DNA of 64,000 bases from contig NZ_BQUV01000008.1 of NCBI RefSeq assembly GCF_022835695.1, positions 186,001-250,000 of the forward strand. Reading direction: 5' to 3'. The notes below the pieces were generated by a model. The model saw only the letters and a program-made list of their open reading frames with translations. It was not told where the DNA came from and searched no databases. This stretch comes from Bradyrhizobium sp. Ce-3 (lineage in GTDB: Bacteria > Pseudomonadota > Alphaproteobacteria > Rhizobiales > Xanthobacteraceae). Both the position numbers and the translations under genes were made by a program. Every line of letters starts with the position of its first letter. The stretch's first letter is position 1. Below are positions 1-8,237 of the stretch, piece by piece.

Positions 1-176
1 TCCGTCAGATGGAGATATCCGCCGTTCCCGTTCGACAGCATGCGATAGCTGTCGAGCTCTCCGGGAGCAGGCCTTTCGCTGTCCGGGCGCGTAAAGCCCA
101 GCCGATTGTAGAACAGCTCCGACGCATCAAGATCATTACACGGCAGGATCGCGATCAAGGCTCCAGAAGGGTTCAT
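1..176 (-). CDS. VOC/glyoxalase-family protein, N-terminal fragment
   Basis: Reading the minus strand from an ATG at 176 gives 58 open codons running off the left edge of the window. The peptide begins MNPSGALIAILPCNDLDAS and continues with ELFYNRLGFTRPD, the opening beta-alpha unit of the vicinal oxygen chelate (glyoxalase/bleomycin-resistance) fold: a short strand, then a helix carrying the common F-Y-x-x-L-G-F pattern. The family binds a metal or small ligand and includes lyases, dioxygenases and antibiotic-binding proteins, so the substrate cannot be inferred. Only the first quarter to half of the protein is visible; the C-terminal metal ligands lie outside the window. Confidence 0.7.
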   Translation of the reverse strand, partial: MNPSGALIAILPCNDLDASELFYNRLGFTRPDSERPAPGELDSYRMLSNGNGGYLHLT

Positions 177-274
177 TCGCGCACTCCGACGCCATCCAGC
201 AACTTTGGTCTGCTATTCTCAATCTCTGAAAACTTGTCACCTTTAAGGCGGGAGCTGGAGGATGCGTGCGCGCC

Positions 275-895
275 CTACTCGCCCCACTCCCGCGCCATGG
301 TCGCGAGCGCGCAGCCCTCGCAATAGCGGGCGTCCTTGAAGTCGATCCAGTTGTGCGCATAGACATGGTCGAGCGGGATGCCGTAACGCGCGCGGAGCAG
401 CTTCACCAGCACGCGCCAGGCCGCGATCTGCGCGTCGGTCGGGGCCCTGGTGACATCGGGATAGTTGCCGGCGAACTCGACGCCGATCGACGTATCCTTG
501 TTCACCTGGCGATATGTCTTGCTGTTGTCGATATACTTGTTGTCGTTGCGATCGGCGCCGTCGGTGTGGGTCGGGACCAGATTGTCGGCGACCGCCCAAT
601 AGACCGTGCCGTCGGTCTCGACCCAGACCATGACGCCGCGCCGGGTCGGGTTCTTGTGCTGCTCGGCGGCGCCGTTTCGCGCCGAGCCGGCCGGGCCTTC
701 GGTCTGGTGCACGATGATGTTGCGCCAGGGATGCGATTGGACGACGTCGCCCCAGGGCGACAGCCACACCATCTTCAGGCCGGGAATCTCGGGCGTGCCC
801 TGCGATCGCGCAAGCGCCGCGAGATCAGACGTTTCGGCTGAAACGGCGGACGACAGGACGAGCGCAAGCAGCGCGGCGAGCAGGCGAGACATCAT
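275..895 (-). CDS. Secreted N-acetylmuramoyl-L-alanine amidase (Amidase_2/PGRP type)
   Basis: A 206-residue protein that probably cleaves the amide bond between muramic acid and the peptide stem of peptidoglycan in the periplasm. Residues 1-20 are a typical signal peptide (MMSRLL, hydrophobic core, AVSAE cleavage region). The mature part matches the zinc amidase_2 fold: HQTEG with His63, THTDG with His110, GVEFAGN with Glu140 and YAHNWID with His181. Two adjacent ATG codons (893-895 and 890-892) could start it; the longer reading frame upstream passes through a dispersed repeat and lacks a signal peptide. It lies downstream of the diguanylate cyclase on the same strand, separated by that repeat. 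Cell-wall recycling or remodelling is the likely role. Confidence 0.8.
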   Translation of the reverse strand: MMSRLLAALLALVLSSAVSAETSDLAALARSQGTPEIPGLKMVWLSPWGDVVQSHPWRNIIVHQTEGPAGSARNGAAEQHKNPTRRGVMVWVETDGTVYWAVADNLVPTHTDGADRNDNKYIDNSKTYRQVNKDTSIGVEFAGNYPDVTRAPTDAQIAAWRVLVKLLRARYGIPLDHVYAHNWIDFKDARYCEGCALATMAREWGE

Positions 896-924
896 CAGGA
901 GAATATCCAGTGTCGCCCTCTCTT

Positions 925-973
925 GAGCATGATCTCTTCGGAAAACCGCTTCGCACTTTTCCGGATCATGCTC
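925..973. repeat. Dispersed palindromic repeat, family A, copy 1
   Basis: A 49-base element whose ends are inverted (GAGCATGATC at the left, GATCATGCTC at the right), with an inner near-palindrome around CGGAAAA and TTTTCCG. A nearly identical copy in the same orientation lies at 2289-2336. It separates the amidase gene from the diguanylate cyclase. I recognise this as a short intergenic element common in Bradyrhizobium genomes; its function is unknown to me. Confidence 0.8.
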
Positions 974-981
974 TAGCACGC

Positions 982-2196
982 TCAGGCGCGCTTGCGCAGG
1001 CTCGCCTCCAGCGCATCGACCATCTCCTGCGGCAGCTTGGGTTCGTAGGTCGCGTAACCGTTCCTGCCGCCCTTCTTGGCGTCGTAGAGCGCGTGGTCCG
1101 CGGCGGCGATCAGGCGGTCCGGATGCACGCCGATCTCGCGGGTCCATTGCGCGACGCCGATCGAGACCGCGATCGGAATGTCCTTGGCCGTGCACTGCTC
1201 GGCATCGGCGCGGCAGACCTCCAGCACGCGGCGCGCGATCATCGCGCCCTCGCGCAGCGTCGAGGACGGCAGCACGATGCAGAACTCGTCGCCGCCGGTG
1301 CGGGCCAGCATGTCACCCGGGCGGAGCCTGGTCTGCGCCATCAGCGTGAAATGCTGCAGGCAGGCGTCGCCGGCGGCGTGGCCATGGGTGTCGTTGATGC
1401 CCTTGAAGCCGTCGAGGTCGATCACCAGCAGCGCGAACGCCTCGCCGTTGCGGTCGGAGCGCGCGCATTCCTCGGTCAGCCGCTGCACCAGATGGCGGCG
1501 GTTGCCGACGCCGGTGAGATCGTCGAGCAGCGCGAGGTCGGCGACCTCGTTGCGCAGCCGGTCGATCGCCATCAGCAGGAAGCCGAAATTCAGCGCCATC
1601 GACAGGAACACCATCAGCAGGATCGCCAGCGACTGGCCCGCATTGAAGCGGACGAAGGAGAATTCGCCGGGCTGCAGCAGGGCGCCGACCAGGCGCAGCG
1701 CATAGATGCCGATCAGCACCGAGGCGACGATGCCGGCGAGCCGCGCGCCGGGGCTGACGCGGCCGTTGTCGGACGACAGCAGCAGCTTCAGCGTCAAGGC
1801 AAGCGGCGAGACCTGGGCGATGGTGTAGACCAGGATGCGCATCGGCATGCTGTCATAACCAAAGATGAAGACGCCGAGGCCGATAAAGGCGAGCGCGGCG
1901 GACAGCGCGGTGGCGCGCCAGCGGACGGGCTTGCCGTAGAACCGCTCGATGCCCATCGCGGCCAAGCCGGCGGCGAACACCATCAGCGTCCCGGCCGCCA
2001 GCAGCGGCAGCAGCGAGTCCGTCATCATCACGCGGAGCATCGCGCAGGCGGCGCCGGCGGAGGCTGTGAAGGCGGACGCGGTCCAGAACCGCGCGGCGCC
2101 GAAAGCTGGATAGCTGCGCGCCACGTAGGCCCAGATCAGGCCGAGCGCGAGGAAATTGATAATGAAAACCGTCCAAAGCGTCGGAACGCTCAACAT
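982..2196 (-). CDS. Membrane-bound diguanylate cyclase (GGDEF)
   Basis: A 404-residue protein predicted to make cyclic di-GMP from two GTP. The N-terminal ~210 residues contain about six hydrophobic segments with no recognised sensory domain. The C-terminal half is a GGDEF domain with intact GGDEF at residues 301-305, preceded by LTGVGNRR and DLDGFKGINDTHGH. An inhibitory I-site R-x-x-D lies at 292-295, exactly five residues before GGDEF, so product feedback inhibition is expected. No EAL domain follows. Start chosen at 2196 (MLSVPTLW) because the upstream extension runs into repeat family A and is not hydrophobic. The gene is bracketed by two direct copies of that repeat. Confidence 0.85.
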   Translation of the reverse strand: MLSVPTLWTVFIINFLALGLIWAYVARSYPAFGAARFWTASAFTASAGAACAMLRVMMTDSLLPLLAAGTLMVFAAGLAAMGIERFYGKPVRWRATALSAALAFIGLGVFIFGYDSMPMRILVYTIAQVSPLALTLKLLLSSDNGRVSPGARLAGIVASVLIGIYALRLVGALLQPGEFSFVRFNAGQSLAILLMVFLSMALNFGFLLMAIDRLRNEVADLALLDDLTGVGNRRHLVQRLTEECARSDRNGEAFALLVIDLDGFKGINDTHGHAAGDACLQHFTLMAQTRLRPGDMLARTGGDEFCIVLPSSTLREGAMIARRVLEVCRADAEQCTAKDIPIAVSIGVAQWTREIGVHPDRLIAAADHALYDAKKGGRNGYATYEPKLPQEMVDALEASLRKRA

Positions 2197-2697
2197 CGCC
2201 CCTGTTCGAGACCGTATCGGTCTCGCCTCCCCTGAAATGACCGCCCGCCGAAGCGCGATGACATCATCGCGCTTAGATTCTTGTTTTGGCATGATCTTTT
2301 TCGGAAAACCGCTTCGCACTTTTCCGGATCATGCTCCTGGGCGTTTCCTCCGATGACAATCCCCGTTGTCTTGCCGGACAGGATGCGGCCGCGCCGCTTA
2401 ACGGACCGTGACCCGCGACGCGTCAATCCGCGCCGTGGTTTTGAATTGATGAAGATGTGCGCGTCGGCCGTTTGCGCATCGTTAAGCATGACGGATGCGA
2501 CGCGCGAGGCGCGTATGCTGGCGAAAAACCTGGCGAAAACACGTAACAGCTGTGGATAACACGATGACGGCGACGTGACAGCACGCGGCAGCCGCCTCCG
2601 AATCTGCTGAGTTTGCTACTGAGGATGTTGCGAGGCTGGCCCTCCGCCAAGCATGCCTCGGAGTCGCGTTCAATCCATTAAACCCTGAGAGGATACT
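2197..2697. other. 500-base intergenic region with repeat A copy 2 and a DnaA-box-like site
   Basis: No convincing gene. It contains repeat family A (2289-2336) and an exact TGTGGATAA (2551-2559), the complement of the DnaA-box consensus TTATCCACA. Short reading frames here overlap each other on both strands and have no recognisable protein features. The right end supplies the ribosome-binding site of the small lysine-rich gene. Confidence 0.6.
2289..2336. repeat. Dispersed palindromic repeat, family A, copy 2
   Basis: Nearly identical to 925-973 and in the same orientation (GCATGATC near the left end, then CGGAAAACCGCTTCGCAC and TTTTCCGGATCATGC). It sits just upstream of the diguanylate cyclase start. 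Confidence 0.8.
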
Positions 2698-2772
2698 ATG
2701 GCTAAGAAAGCGAAGAAGGCGAAGAAGGCGAAGGCGAAAAAGGCCACCAAGAAGAAGGCCGCCAAGAAGTAG
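2698..2772 (+). CDS. 24-residue lysine/alanine-rich peptide
   Basis: ATG at 2698 is preceded at good spacing by GAGAGGA, then 24 codons of only Met, Ala, Lys and Thr (MAKKAKKAKKAKAKKATKKK and then AAKK), ending at TAG. The composition resembles histone H1-like and HU-tail peptides (repeated KKA), so a nucleic-acid-binding role is plausible but inferred. A strong intrinsic terminator follows at 2892-2915. A clear ribosome-binding site, the terminator and strongly biased composition argue for a genuine expressed gene. No partner gene is evident; the neighbours on both sides are on the opposite strand, so it is an isolated transcript. Confidence 0.65.
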   Translation: MAKKAKKAKKAKAKKATKKKAAKK

Positions 2773-2834
2773 CGAATTCCAGCCCGGGTAGCGGCTCCTG
2801 CCCTGCCCGGGCACCCGATCCGGACCATCCGCCC

Positions 2835-2873
2835 AAGTCAAGCACACAAGTCAAGCACACAAGTCAAGCACAC
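2835..2873. repeat. Three perfect tandem copies of a 13-mer
   Basis: AAGTCAAGCACAC is repeated three times without mismatch at 2835-2847, 2848-2860 and 2861-2873. It lies in the presumed 3' untranslated region of the lysine-rich peptide gene, just before the terminator. Confidence 0.95.
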
Positions 2874-2891
2874 ATGGCAGGGACGCAAGGC

Positions 2892-2915
2892 AGCAGGCGC
2901 AAGGCCTGCTTTTTT
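2892..2915 (+). terminator. Intrinsic terminator after the lysine-rich peptide gene
   Basis: Perfect seven-base-pair stem AGCAGGC / GCCTGCT with a five-base loop, followed by a run of T (2910-2915). Confidence 0.85.
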
Positions 2916-2950
2916 ATTGCCTGCGCGCCAAGCCGCGGGCGAACGCGGCC

Positions 2951-3562
2951 TCAGCGCTCGGCGAAGGCAAGCTTGGCGCCGAGCACGGCAAAGCCCGCGG
3001 CAAAGCTGCGCCGCAGCCAGGCCATCACCTTCGGCCGGGTGATGACGCGGTCGCGCACCGAGGCCGCGAACAGCCCGTAGATCGCGAACACCGCAAAGGT
3101 CATCGCCATGAACACGAAGCTGAGCTCGGCCATCCGCGCCAGCGGGTGCGGCTCGTCGACCGCGATGAACTGCGGCAGGAAGGCCAGGAAGAAGATCGAC
3201 AGTTTTGGATTGAGGATGTTGATCAGGATCGCGGTCACGATCACCCGCCGGCGCGAGCGCGGCTTGATCTCGGTATCGACGGCGAGCGCGCCGCGTTCGC
3301 GCAGCGCCTGCCAGGCCATATAAAGCAGGTACACCACGCCGCCCCATTTCAGCGCTGCGAACGCCAGCGCGCTGGTGTGCAGGATGGCGGCAAGGCCGAG
3401 CATCGCCGCGATCATCTGCGGCACGATCCCGAGCGTGCAGCCGAACGCCGCCGCCACGCTCGCCCGCGAGCCCCGGGTCAGCGCCACCGCCAGCGTATAG
3501 AGCACGCCGGTGCCGGGCGAGGCGACCACGACCAGGGTGGTCAGCAGGAAGGACCAGCTCAT
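2951..3562 (-). CDS. LysE/RhtB-family amino-acid exporter
   Basis: A 203-residue inner-membrane protein with about six hydrophobic segments and the family signature ILNPKLSIFFLAFLPQF (around residues 115-131), plus the early SPGTGVLYTLAVALTRG motif. LysE/RhtB proteins export amino acids or homoserine-lactone-like compounds; the substrate cannot be read from sequence. The length matches the family norm. It converges with the lysine-rich peptide transcript and does not overlap a neighbour. A second member of the family lies at 39485-40102. Confidence 0.88.
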   Translation of the reverse strand: MSWSFLLTTLVVVASPGTGVLYTLAVALTRGSRASVAAAFGCTLGIVPQMIAAMLGLAAILHTSALAFAALKWGGVVYLLYMAWQALRERGALAVDTEIKPRSRRRVIVTAILINILNPKLSIFFLAFLPQFIAVDEPHPLARMAELSFVFMAMTFAVFAIYGLFAASVRDRVITRPKVMAWLRRSFAAGFAVLGAKLAFAER

Positions 3563-3692
3563 TTCAAAATCCCCAGGGACGTCGGCGGACGTCGGCCGCC
3601 AATATCACGTCCCTGCCCCTGGGCGGAAGCAGCCACCGTCCGGCCGGCCCGTCGGCCGCGCTGACAATTCCGTTATGGGGACCCGGACCTCG

Positions 3693-4094
3693 TCAGGATC
3701 CACGCGGCCCGCCGCCCGACAGCTCCGACGCCTTCATCTCGGCGACCCGGATCACGTCCAGCGGCGCCCAGGGCTTGGACCAGAACTGGGCGCCGTCGGG
3801 CAGCCGCTGCCGCAGCGGCCTGCCCGAGGTGACGATCACGTCGATGTCGGGCTTGTACTTCTTGGCGACATGGGCGAGCTCGACGCCAGTCATGTTTCCG
3901 GCCAGCTCGACGTCGGTCAGCATCAGCACGACATTGTCGCCGCTGCCCTGCAGCACCAGTTCTGCGGCCTCGGCGCTCTCGCAGCAAATGACGTCGAACT
4001 CGCTCTCCTCCAGCAGCAATTCAATCATCTCGCGCTGCATCGGGTCGTCCTCGACGACCAGGGCTTTTGCGCGATAGGGCCTCGATTGTCCCAT
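3693..4094 (-). CDS. Single-domain response regulator (CheY-like receiver)
   Basis: A 133-residue protein consisting of one receiver domain: acidic pair D16-D17 in VVEDD, phospho-acceptor Asp61 in LMLTDVELAG, Thr89/Ser90 in IVTSG and Lys107 in WSKPW. No output domain follows, so it probably passes phosphate within a phosphorelay or acts by protein contact. The start at 4094 (MGQSRPYRAK) has GGGAG about eight bases upstream; the longer frame to 4202 lacks a Shine-Dalgarno sequence and crosses AT-rich leader DNA. No histidine kinase is adjacent, so the partner is unknown. Confidence 0.85.
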   Translation of the reverse strand: MGQSRPYRAKALVVEDDPMQREMIELLLEESEFDVICCESAEAAELVLQGSGDNVVLMLTDVELAGNMTGVELAHVAKKYKPDIDVIVTSGRPLRQRLPDGAQFWSKPWAPLDVIRVAEMKASELSGGGPRGS

Positions 4095-4253
4095 GGCTGA
4101 GTCTCCCTTTATGATCGCGGTTTTGAAAACGAGCACAGAATTAATGCCTAAAATCGCTGGATGGTTCAGTTCCAATTTGAGAAAAGTAATGAAACCCGCC
4201 ATGTTCCCTCATTGCCCGGCCGCCCCCCTTTTTTCAGATGGAGCTGACCCGAC

Positions 4254-5135
4254 ATGACCGCGATCGCTGGATCCGCCGCCGCCGTGACCGGAGCCGCCAG
4301 CGGCATCGGCCGCGCACTCGCGTGTGAGCTGGCGCGGCGCGGCTGCGATCTGGCGATCGCCGACCGCGACGAGGCCGGCCTGCAGGCCACCGCCGCCGAG
4401 ATCGCCAATGCAAGCCAGTCCAATGCGAGCCCGCGCAAGGTCACGCTGCACCGCCTCGATGTCAGTGAGCCCGGCCAGATCGCGGCATTCGCCGAGGCCG
4501 CCGGCGCCGCGCATCCCGGGCTCAACATCGTCGTCAACAATGCCGGTGTCGCGCTGCTCGGCGAATTCGGCGAGATCGAGCAGGCGCAGATGGACTGGCT
4601 GTTCAACATCAATTTCTGGGGCGTGGTGCACGGCACCCGCGCCTTCCTGCCGCAGCTTTCGCGGCAGCGCGAGGCGCATATCGTCAACATCTCCTCGATC
4701 TTCGGCATCATCGCCCCGCCCGGCCAGAGCGCCTATTGCGCCGCCAAGTTCGCGGTGCGCGGCTTCTCGGAAAGCCTGCGCCACGAGCTTGCGGTGGCGG
4801 GTAGCCCGGTGAAGGTCTCCGTCGTGCATCCCGGCGGCGTCGCCACCAACATCGCGCGCAACTCGCGCTCCGGCACCGGCATCACCGACAACGCCCGCCG
4901 TTCCGAATCGATCGAGCGTTTCGACGCACTGGCCCGGACCACGCCGGCCGCGGCGGCGCTGCGCATCATCGCCGGCATCGAGAAGAACCAGCCGCGTATC
5001 CTGATCGGCAAGGATGCCCGCTTCATGGACCTGCTGCAGCGCTTCCGTCCCGGCAGCTACTGGAAGGTGATGCAGCGGATGATGGAGAAGACCGCGGCGC
5101 GCCGGATCGCACGCGACACCGCGCGGGCGGGTTGA
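4254..5135 (+). CDS. Short-chain dehydrogenase/reductase
   Basis: A 293-residue classical SDR. Cofactor motif TGAASGIG is at 12-19, NNAG at 95-98, catalytic Ser148 in NISSIFG, and Tyr161/Lys165 in SAYCAAKFAVRGF. An Asp (IADRDE, residue 37) after the second strand favours NAD over NADP. The C-terminal 80 residues, with ALRIIAGIEKNQPRILIG, resemble SDRs of lipid or steroid-like substrates, but the substrate is not determinable. Upstream is the divergent receiver gene; downstream is an intergenic repeat, so it is probably monocistronic. Confidence 0.85.
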   Translation: MTAIAGSAAAVTGAASGIGRALACELARRGCDLAIADRDEAGLQATAAEIANASQSNASPRKVTLHRLDVSEPGQIAAFAEAAGAAHPGLNIVVNNAGVALLGEFGEIEQAQMDWLFNINFWGVVHGTRAFLPQLSRQREAHIVNISSIFGIIAPPGQSAYCAAKFAVRGFSESLRHELAVAGSPVKVSVVHPGGVATNIARNSRSGTGITDNARRSESIERFDALARTTPAAAALRIIAGIEKNQPRILIGKDARFMDLLQRFRPGSYWKVMQRMMEKTAARRIARDTARAG

Positions 5136-5180
5136 ATGCGGGATGTTGCCGGGTAGTCGGGTGTCATCCCCCGCTCCACT

Positions 5181-5283
5181 CGTCATTCCGGGGCTCGCGC
5201 AGCGAGAACCCGGAATCCATTCCGCCACCAGGAATGCGGCCTGATGGATTCCGGGCTCGCGCTTCGCGCGCCCCGGAATGACG
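5181..5283. repeat. Intergenic inverted repeat, family B, copy 1
   Basis: Ends are perfect 13-base inverted repeats (CGTCATTCCGGGG ... CCCCGGAATGACG) with inner arms CCCGGAATCCAT and ATGGATTCCGGG. It lies between two convergent genes and may form a large cruciform or RNA hairpin. Related copies are at 6140-6331 and 18169-18273, with a decayed piece near 17092-17145. Confidence 0.85.
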
Positions 5284-5285
5284 GA

Positions 5286-6131
5286 TCACCCCAGCTGCTT
5301 CTTCACCCCGAGCGCCAGCCGAAACAGCGGATCGCTTTTCTCCGACGGATAGAGCGCGCTCCGCGTCACCTGTGGGAAATTGTCGTTCTTCCAGAACGAC
5401 GCCGGCGCGAACGAGAATTTGGCGACCAGCCGCCGGCCGAAATCCATCTCGTAGGGGAAGTAGTTGTCCTTCTGCGCGGTGCCGGACATCTCGGGGTATT
5501 CGCCGAGCAGATAGCCCTCCTGGATATGCGGCCGCACCGCCGACGGCGGGCAGACGCTGGAGAGCCGCACGATCTGCAGGCCGGCCTCGGCGCTCGCGGT
5601 GATCGCGCCGCTGAGGTTCGGCACGCCGAGCACATAGAGGAACGCGGTGCCGGTCTCCGCCAGCGAGGCGAACGAGGCGGCGATCCGGATCGAATGGGTG
5701 ACGTCGAGCAGCGGCGTGGTGCAGACCTCGTAATGCTGCAGGATCGACCAGCGCAGGATGCGATGCCGCTTCAGCCGCTCCAGCCCGAGCAACTTTGCCC
5801 TGGCGTACTCCGCGATCAGGAGCTGCTCGGCGCGCGCCAGCGCCTCGAAGCGCTGAACCAGCGTCGCAGCATCCGGATTGCCGCGGCCGCCGCGGAACAG
5901 CGTCGGCTTCAGCGACGAGTTGCGCTTGATGTTCCTGTGGTCGGCGCCCTGGCCGCGAAACAGCAGCACATGGTCGCGGTTGAGGAATTGCAGCTCGGCG
6001 ATTTTCGTGGCGAGCTCCAGATACGACCCGACGCGATGGCCCGGCCCCTCCCGCACCGCCGCGTTCTTCGCGACCTGGCAGCCGCGACGATCGAAGAACG
6101 ACCAGATCTTCTGGCTGCCGATGGTTTCCAT
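5286..6131 (-). CDS. FRG-domain protein
   Basis: A 281-residue protein carrying an FRG domain, named for a conserved F-R-G: here VLLFRGQGADHRNIKRNSSL with FRG at 58-60, and PTLFRGGRG about 20 residues later. Further family-like blocks are LQHYEVCTTPLLDVTHS and the late YFPYEMDFGRRLVAKFSF. The biochemical activity of FRG domains is not established to my knowledge; they occur widely, including in defence contexts. The start at 6131 (METIGSQKIW) was chosen because the longer frame to 6383 is entirely made of repeat family B. The gene is sandwiched between two family B repeats, with no obvious operon partner. Confidence 0.75.
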   Translation of the reverse strand: METIGSQKIWSFFDRRGCQVAKNAAVREGPGHRVGSYLELATKIAELQFLNRDHVLLFRGQGADHRNIKRNSSLKPTLFRGGRGNPDAATLVQRFEALARAEQLLIAEYARAKLLGLERLKRHRILRWSILQHYEVCTTPLLDVTHSIRIAASFASLAETGTAFLYVLGVPNLSGAITASAEAGLQIVRLSSVCPPSAVRPHIQEGYLLGEYPEMSGTAQKDNYFPYEMDFGRRLVAKFSFAPASFWKNDNFPQVTRSALYPSEKSDPLFRLALGVKKQLG

Positions 6132-6139
6132 TCCACACC

Positions 6140-6331
6140 CGTCATTCTCGATGCGCAATTGCGCATCTGAGGGGCTCGCGAAGCGAGAGCCCGGAATCCA
6201 TTTCTCCACGCGTGATGCGGCCCGATGGATTCCGGGCCTGCGCCATCCAAGTCGGCTATTGCCGACTTGGACATCTAACATCCACCGAACTCGGGTAAAC
6301 CCGAGTTCGGGCGGCGCATCCCGGAATGACG
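6140..6331. repeat. Intergenic inverted repeat, family B, copy 2 with nested hairpins
   Basis: A 192-base version of family B: CGTCATT at the left, CCGGAATGACG at the right, inner GAGCCCGGAATCCATT and ATGGATTCCGGGC arms. It carries extra nested palindromes: ATGCGCAATTGCGCAT near 6151, AAGTCGG/CCGACTT near 6249 and a GAACTCGGGT/ACCCGAGTTC hairpin near 6287. It lies between the FRG gene and the transglycosylase gene. Confidence 0.8.
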
Positions 6332-6357
6332 ACGGTGGACGTGGCGCGGCCGCGCCC

Positions 6358-7164
6358 TCACCGCCCCACCAGCTGATCGGCAAAGTACCCGATGGTCTTG
6401 CGATAGATCACCGCCCTGTTCCACTCGCGCATCGCCTCGAAATTCGCCGTGCCCTCGCCGTAGGGCGCGCCCATCTTGAAGCCGTTCGAGTGCAGCAGGT
6501 TGGCGGTCGAGGCCAGCACGTCGGGTACCGAGTGGCGCAGATCGACATGGCCGTCGCCGTCGAAATCGACGCCGTACTTGATGTAGGACGACGGCAGGAA
6601 TTGCGTCTGCCCGATCTCGCCGGCATAGGCGCCGATCATGTCGTTGAGGCGGAGATCGCCGCGCTGCAGGATCTTCAGCGCGGCGAGCAGCTCGCCCTGG
6701 AACAGGTCGGTGCGGCGGCAATCATGCGCCAGCGTGGCGAGCACGCGGAACACCGGCAGCTTGCCCATGTCGCCCTTGCCGAAATCGGTCTCCAGCCCCC
6801 AGATCGCGACCAGGATCTGGCGCGGCACGCCGTATTGCTGCTCGATCTTCGACAGCAGCGCCGCGTGCCGCTGCAACATCGCGCGGCCGCCATTGATGCG
6901 TCCGGAGCCGACGCGGGTCGCGACATACTGCTCAAAGGTCTTGTTGAAGGTGTAGCGCTGCCGCCGGTCGAACGCGAGCACCCCGCCATCCTGCTGCACC
7001 CCGCCGAGCGCCTGCGAGATCACGTCCTGCTGGATGCCGGCCGCCGCCGCCTCCTGCGAGAACGACTGGACGAAGCCCGGAAAACTGCCGCCGCAGCGGG
7101 CGGCATAAGAGGGGGTGGCAAGCAGCAAGGCGCCGAACACAACCGCCAAACGACACCTGAGCAT
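6358..7164 (-). CDS. Lytic murein transglycosylase, MltB family
   Basis: A 268-residue exported enzyme predicted to cleave glycan strands to 1,6-anhydromuropeptides. Residues 1-21 form a signal peptide (MLRCRLAVVFGALLLATPSYA). The catalytic Glu125 is in IWGLETDFGK, the MltB-type motif. IGAYAGEIGQTQFLPSSY is the family's second signature, followed by DFDGDGHVDL and the STANLLHSNGF segment. No lipobox is visible, so a soluble periplasmic form is likelier than a lipoprotein. It is 55 bases downstream of the DUF817 gene on the same strand and could be co-transcribed with it. Confidence 0.88.
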   Translation of the reverse strand: MLRCRLAVVFGALLLATPSYAARCGGSFPGFVQSFSQEAAAAGIQQDVISQALGGVQQDGGVLAFDRRQRYTFNKTFEQYVATRVGSGRINGGRAMLQRHAALLSKIEQQYGVPRQILVAIWGLETDFGKGDMGKLPVFRVLATLAHDCRRTDLFQGELLAALKILQRGDLRLNDMIGAYAGEIGQTQFLPSSYIKYGVDFDGDGHVDLRHSVPDVLASTANLLHSNGFKMGAPYGEGTANFEAMREWNRAVIYRKTIGYFADQLVGR

Positions 7165-7219
7165 GCAACAATCCCTCCTGCTTCGAATGGCCGATCATGC
7201 CACGGAGCAAACGAAGCAG

Positions 7220-8179
7220 TCAAAGCGTCGGCACAGGCGCTTTGCCGGCGGTCTCGGCATCCCGCTGTCGTAGGGCCGTTGCATTCTCGCCCCGCCACCT
7301 CCGCGGCGCGTTGACCAGGCTGACCAGCGTGTAGCTGATGATCAGCAGCAGGAACCACGACCCGAGCTTCTCGATTCCGACCATCGACCAGCCGAGCCGC
7401 TGCGAGGGATAGAGCCAGGTCTTGGTGAAGGTACCGATGTTCTCGGTGAACCAGATGAACAGCGCCACCAGCACGAGGCCGAGCAGCAGCGGCATCGCGC
7501 GATGGCTGGTCCAGACCTTGAAATGGATGCCTGTGCGGCCGAACAGCCAGATCGCCCAGCCGAACAGCAGCCAGCGCATATCCCAGACATAGTGGTGGCT
7601 GAAGAAGTTGACGTAGATCGCGACGCTGAGGCCGATCAAAGCGAGGCGGCGCGGATGCCGGACAAAACGGAAATCGAACAGCCGCCAGCAGCGGCAGATG
7701 TAGCTGCCGATGCAGGAATACATGAAGCCCGAGAACAGCGGCACGCCGCCGATGTGGAAGATGCTGGGCTCCGGATAGATCCAGGAGCCGACCGAGGTCT
7801 TGAACAGCTCCATCGCGGTGCCGACGACATGGTAGATCAGGATGACCCTGGCCTCCTCCCAGGTCTCGAGCTTTCCGGCCAATAGCGCAGCCTGGACTGC
7901 GAGCATGCAGAGAAACAGGAAGTCGTAGCGCGCCAGCGCTGCATCCGGCGGATAGAAGCGCCAGGTGCCGATCATCAGCGCCACCGCGATGCCGCCGAAC
8001 AGGCAGGCCCAGGCCTGCTTCACGCCGAAGCGCAGGAATTCGTAAAGACCCGCGCTCCAGCGGCGCTGTGCCATCAGCAGGCTGAGGCGATGCTCGGCGG
8101 CGATGAAGCGGCGCAGCGGCGGCCAGTTGGCCGCGGCGCTGGCAGTGGGTTTGGTGTGACCTGTCAGAGGGTGATGCAC
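7220..8179 (-). CDS. DUF817 family integral membrane protein
   Basis: A 319-residue protein with roughly eight hydrophobic segments. The central KTSVGSWIYPEPSIFHIGGV and PLFSGFMYSCIGSYICRCWR blocks are characteristic of DUF817 (YoaT-like) proteins, whose function is unknown to me. The C-terminal ~35 residues are polar and likely cytoplasmic. It lies upstream of the transglycosylase gene and downstream of the SnoaL-like gene on the same strand, but spacing on both sides is over 50 bases, so an operon is possible rather than shown. Confidence 0.8.
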   Translation of the reverse strand: MHHPLTGHTKPTASAAANWPPLRRFIAAEHRLSLLMAQRRWSAGLYEFLRFGVKQAWACLFGGIAVALMIGTWRFYPPDAALARYDFLFLCMLAVQAALLAGKLETWEEARVILIYHVVGTAMELFKTSVGSWIYPEPSIFHIGGVPLFSGFMYSCIGSYICRCWRLFDFRFVRHPRRLALIGLSVAIYVNFFSHHYVWDMRWLLFGWAIWLFGRTGIHFKVWTSHRAMPLLLGLVLVALFIWFTENIGTFTKTWLYPSQRLGWSMVGIEKLGSWFLLLIISYTLVSLVNAPRRWRGENATALRQRDAETAGKAPVPTL

Positions 8180-8237
8180 GCCGCTGATAAGGGCGGCGGA
8201 TCACGGTCGCAGCACGGCGGAGTTGTGCAGATTTCCC

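Noticed and set aside
2835-2873. Start of a CRISPR-like array
   Set aside because: The three 13-mers are directly abutting without spacers.
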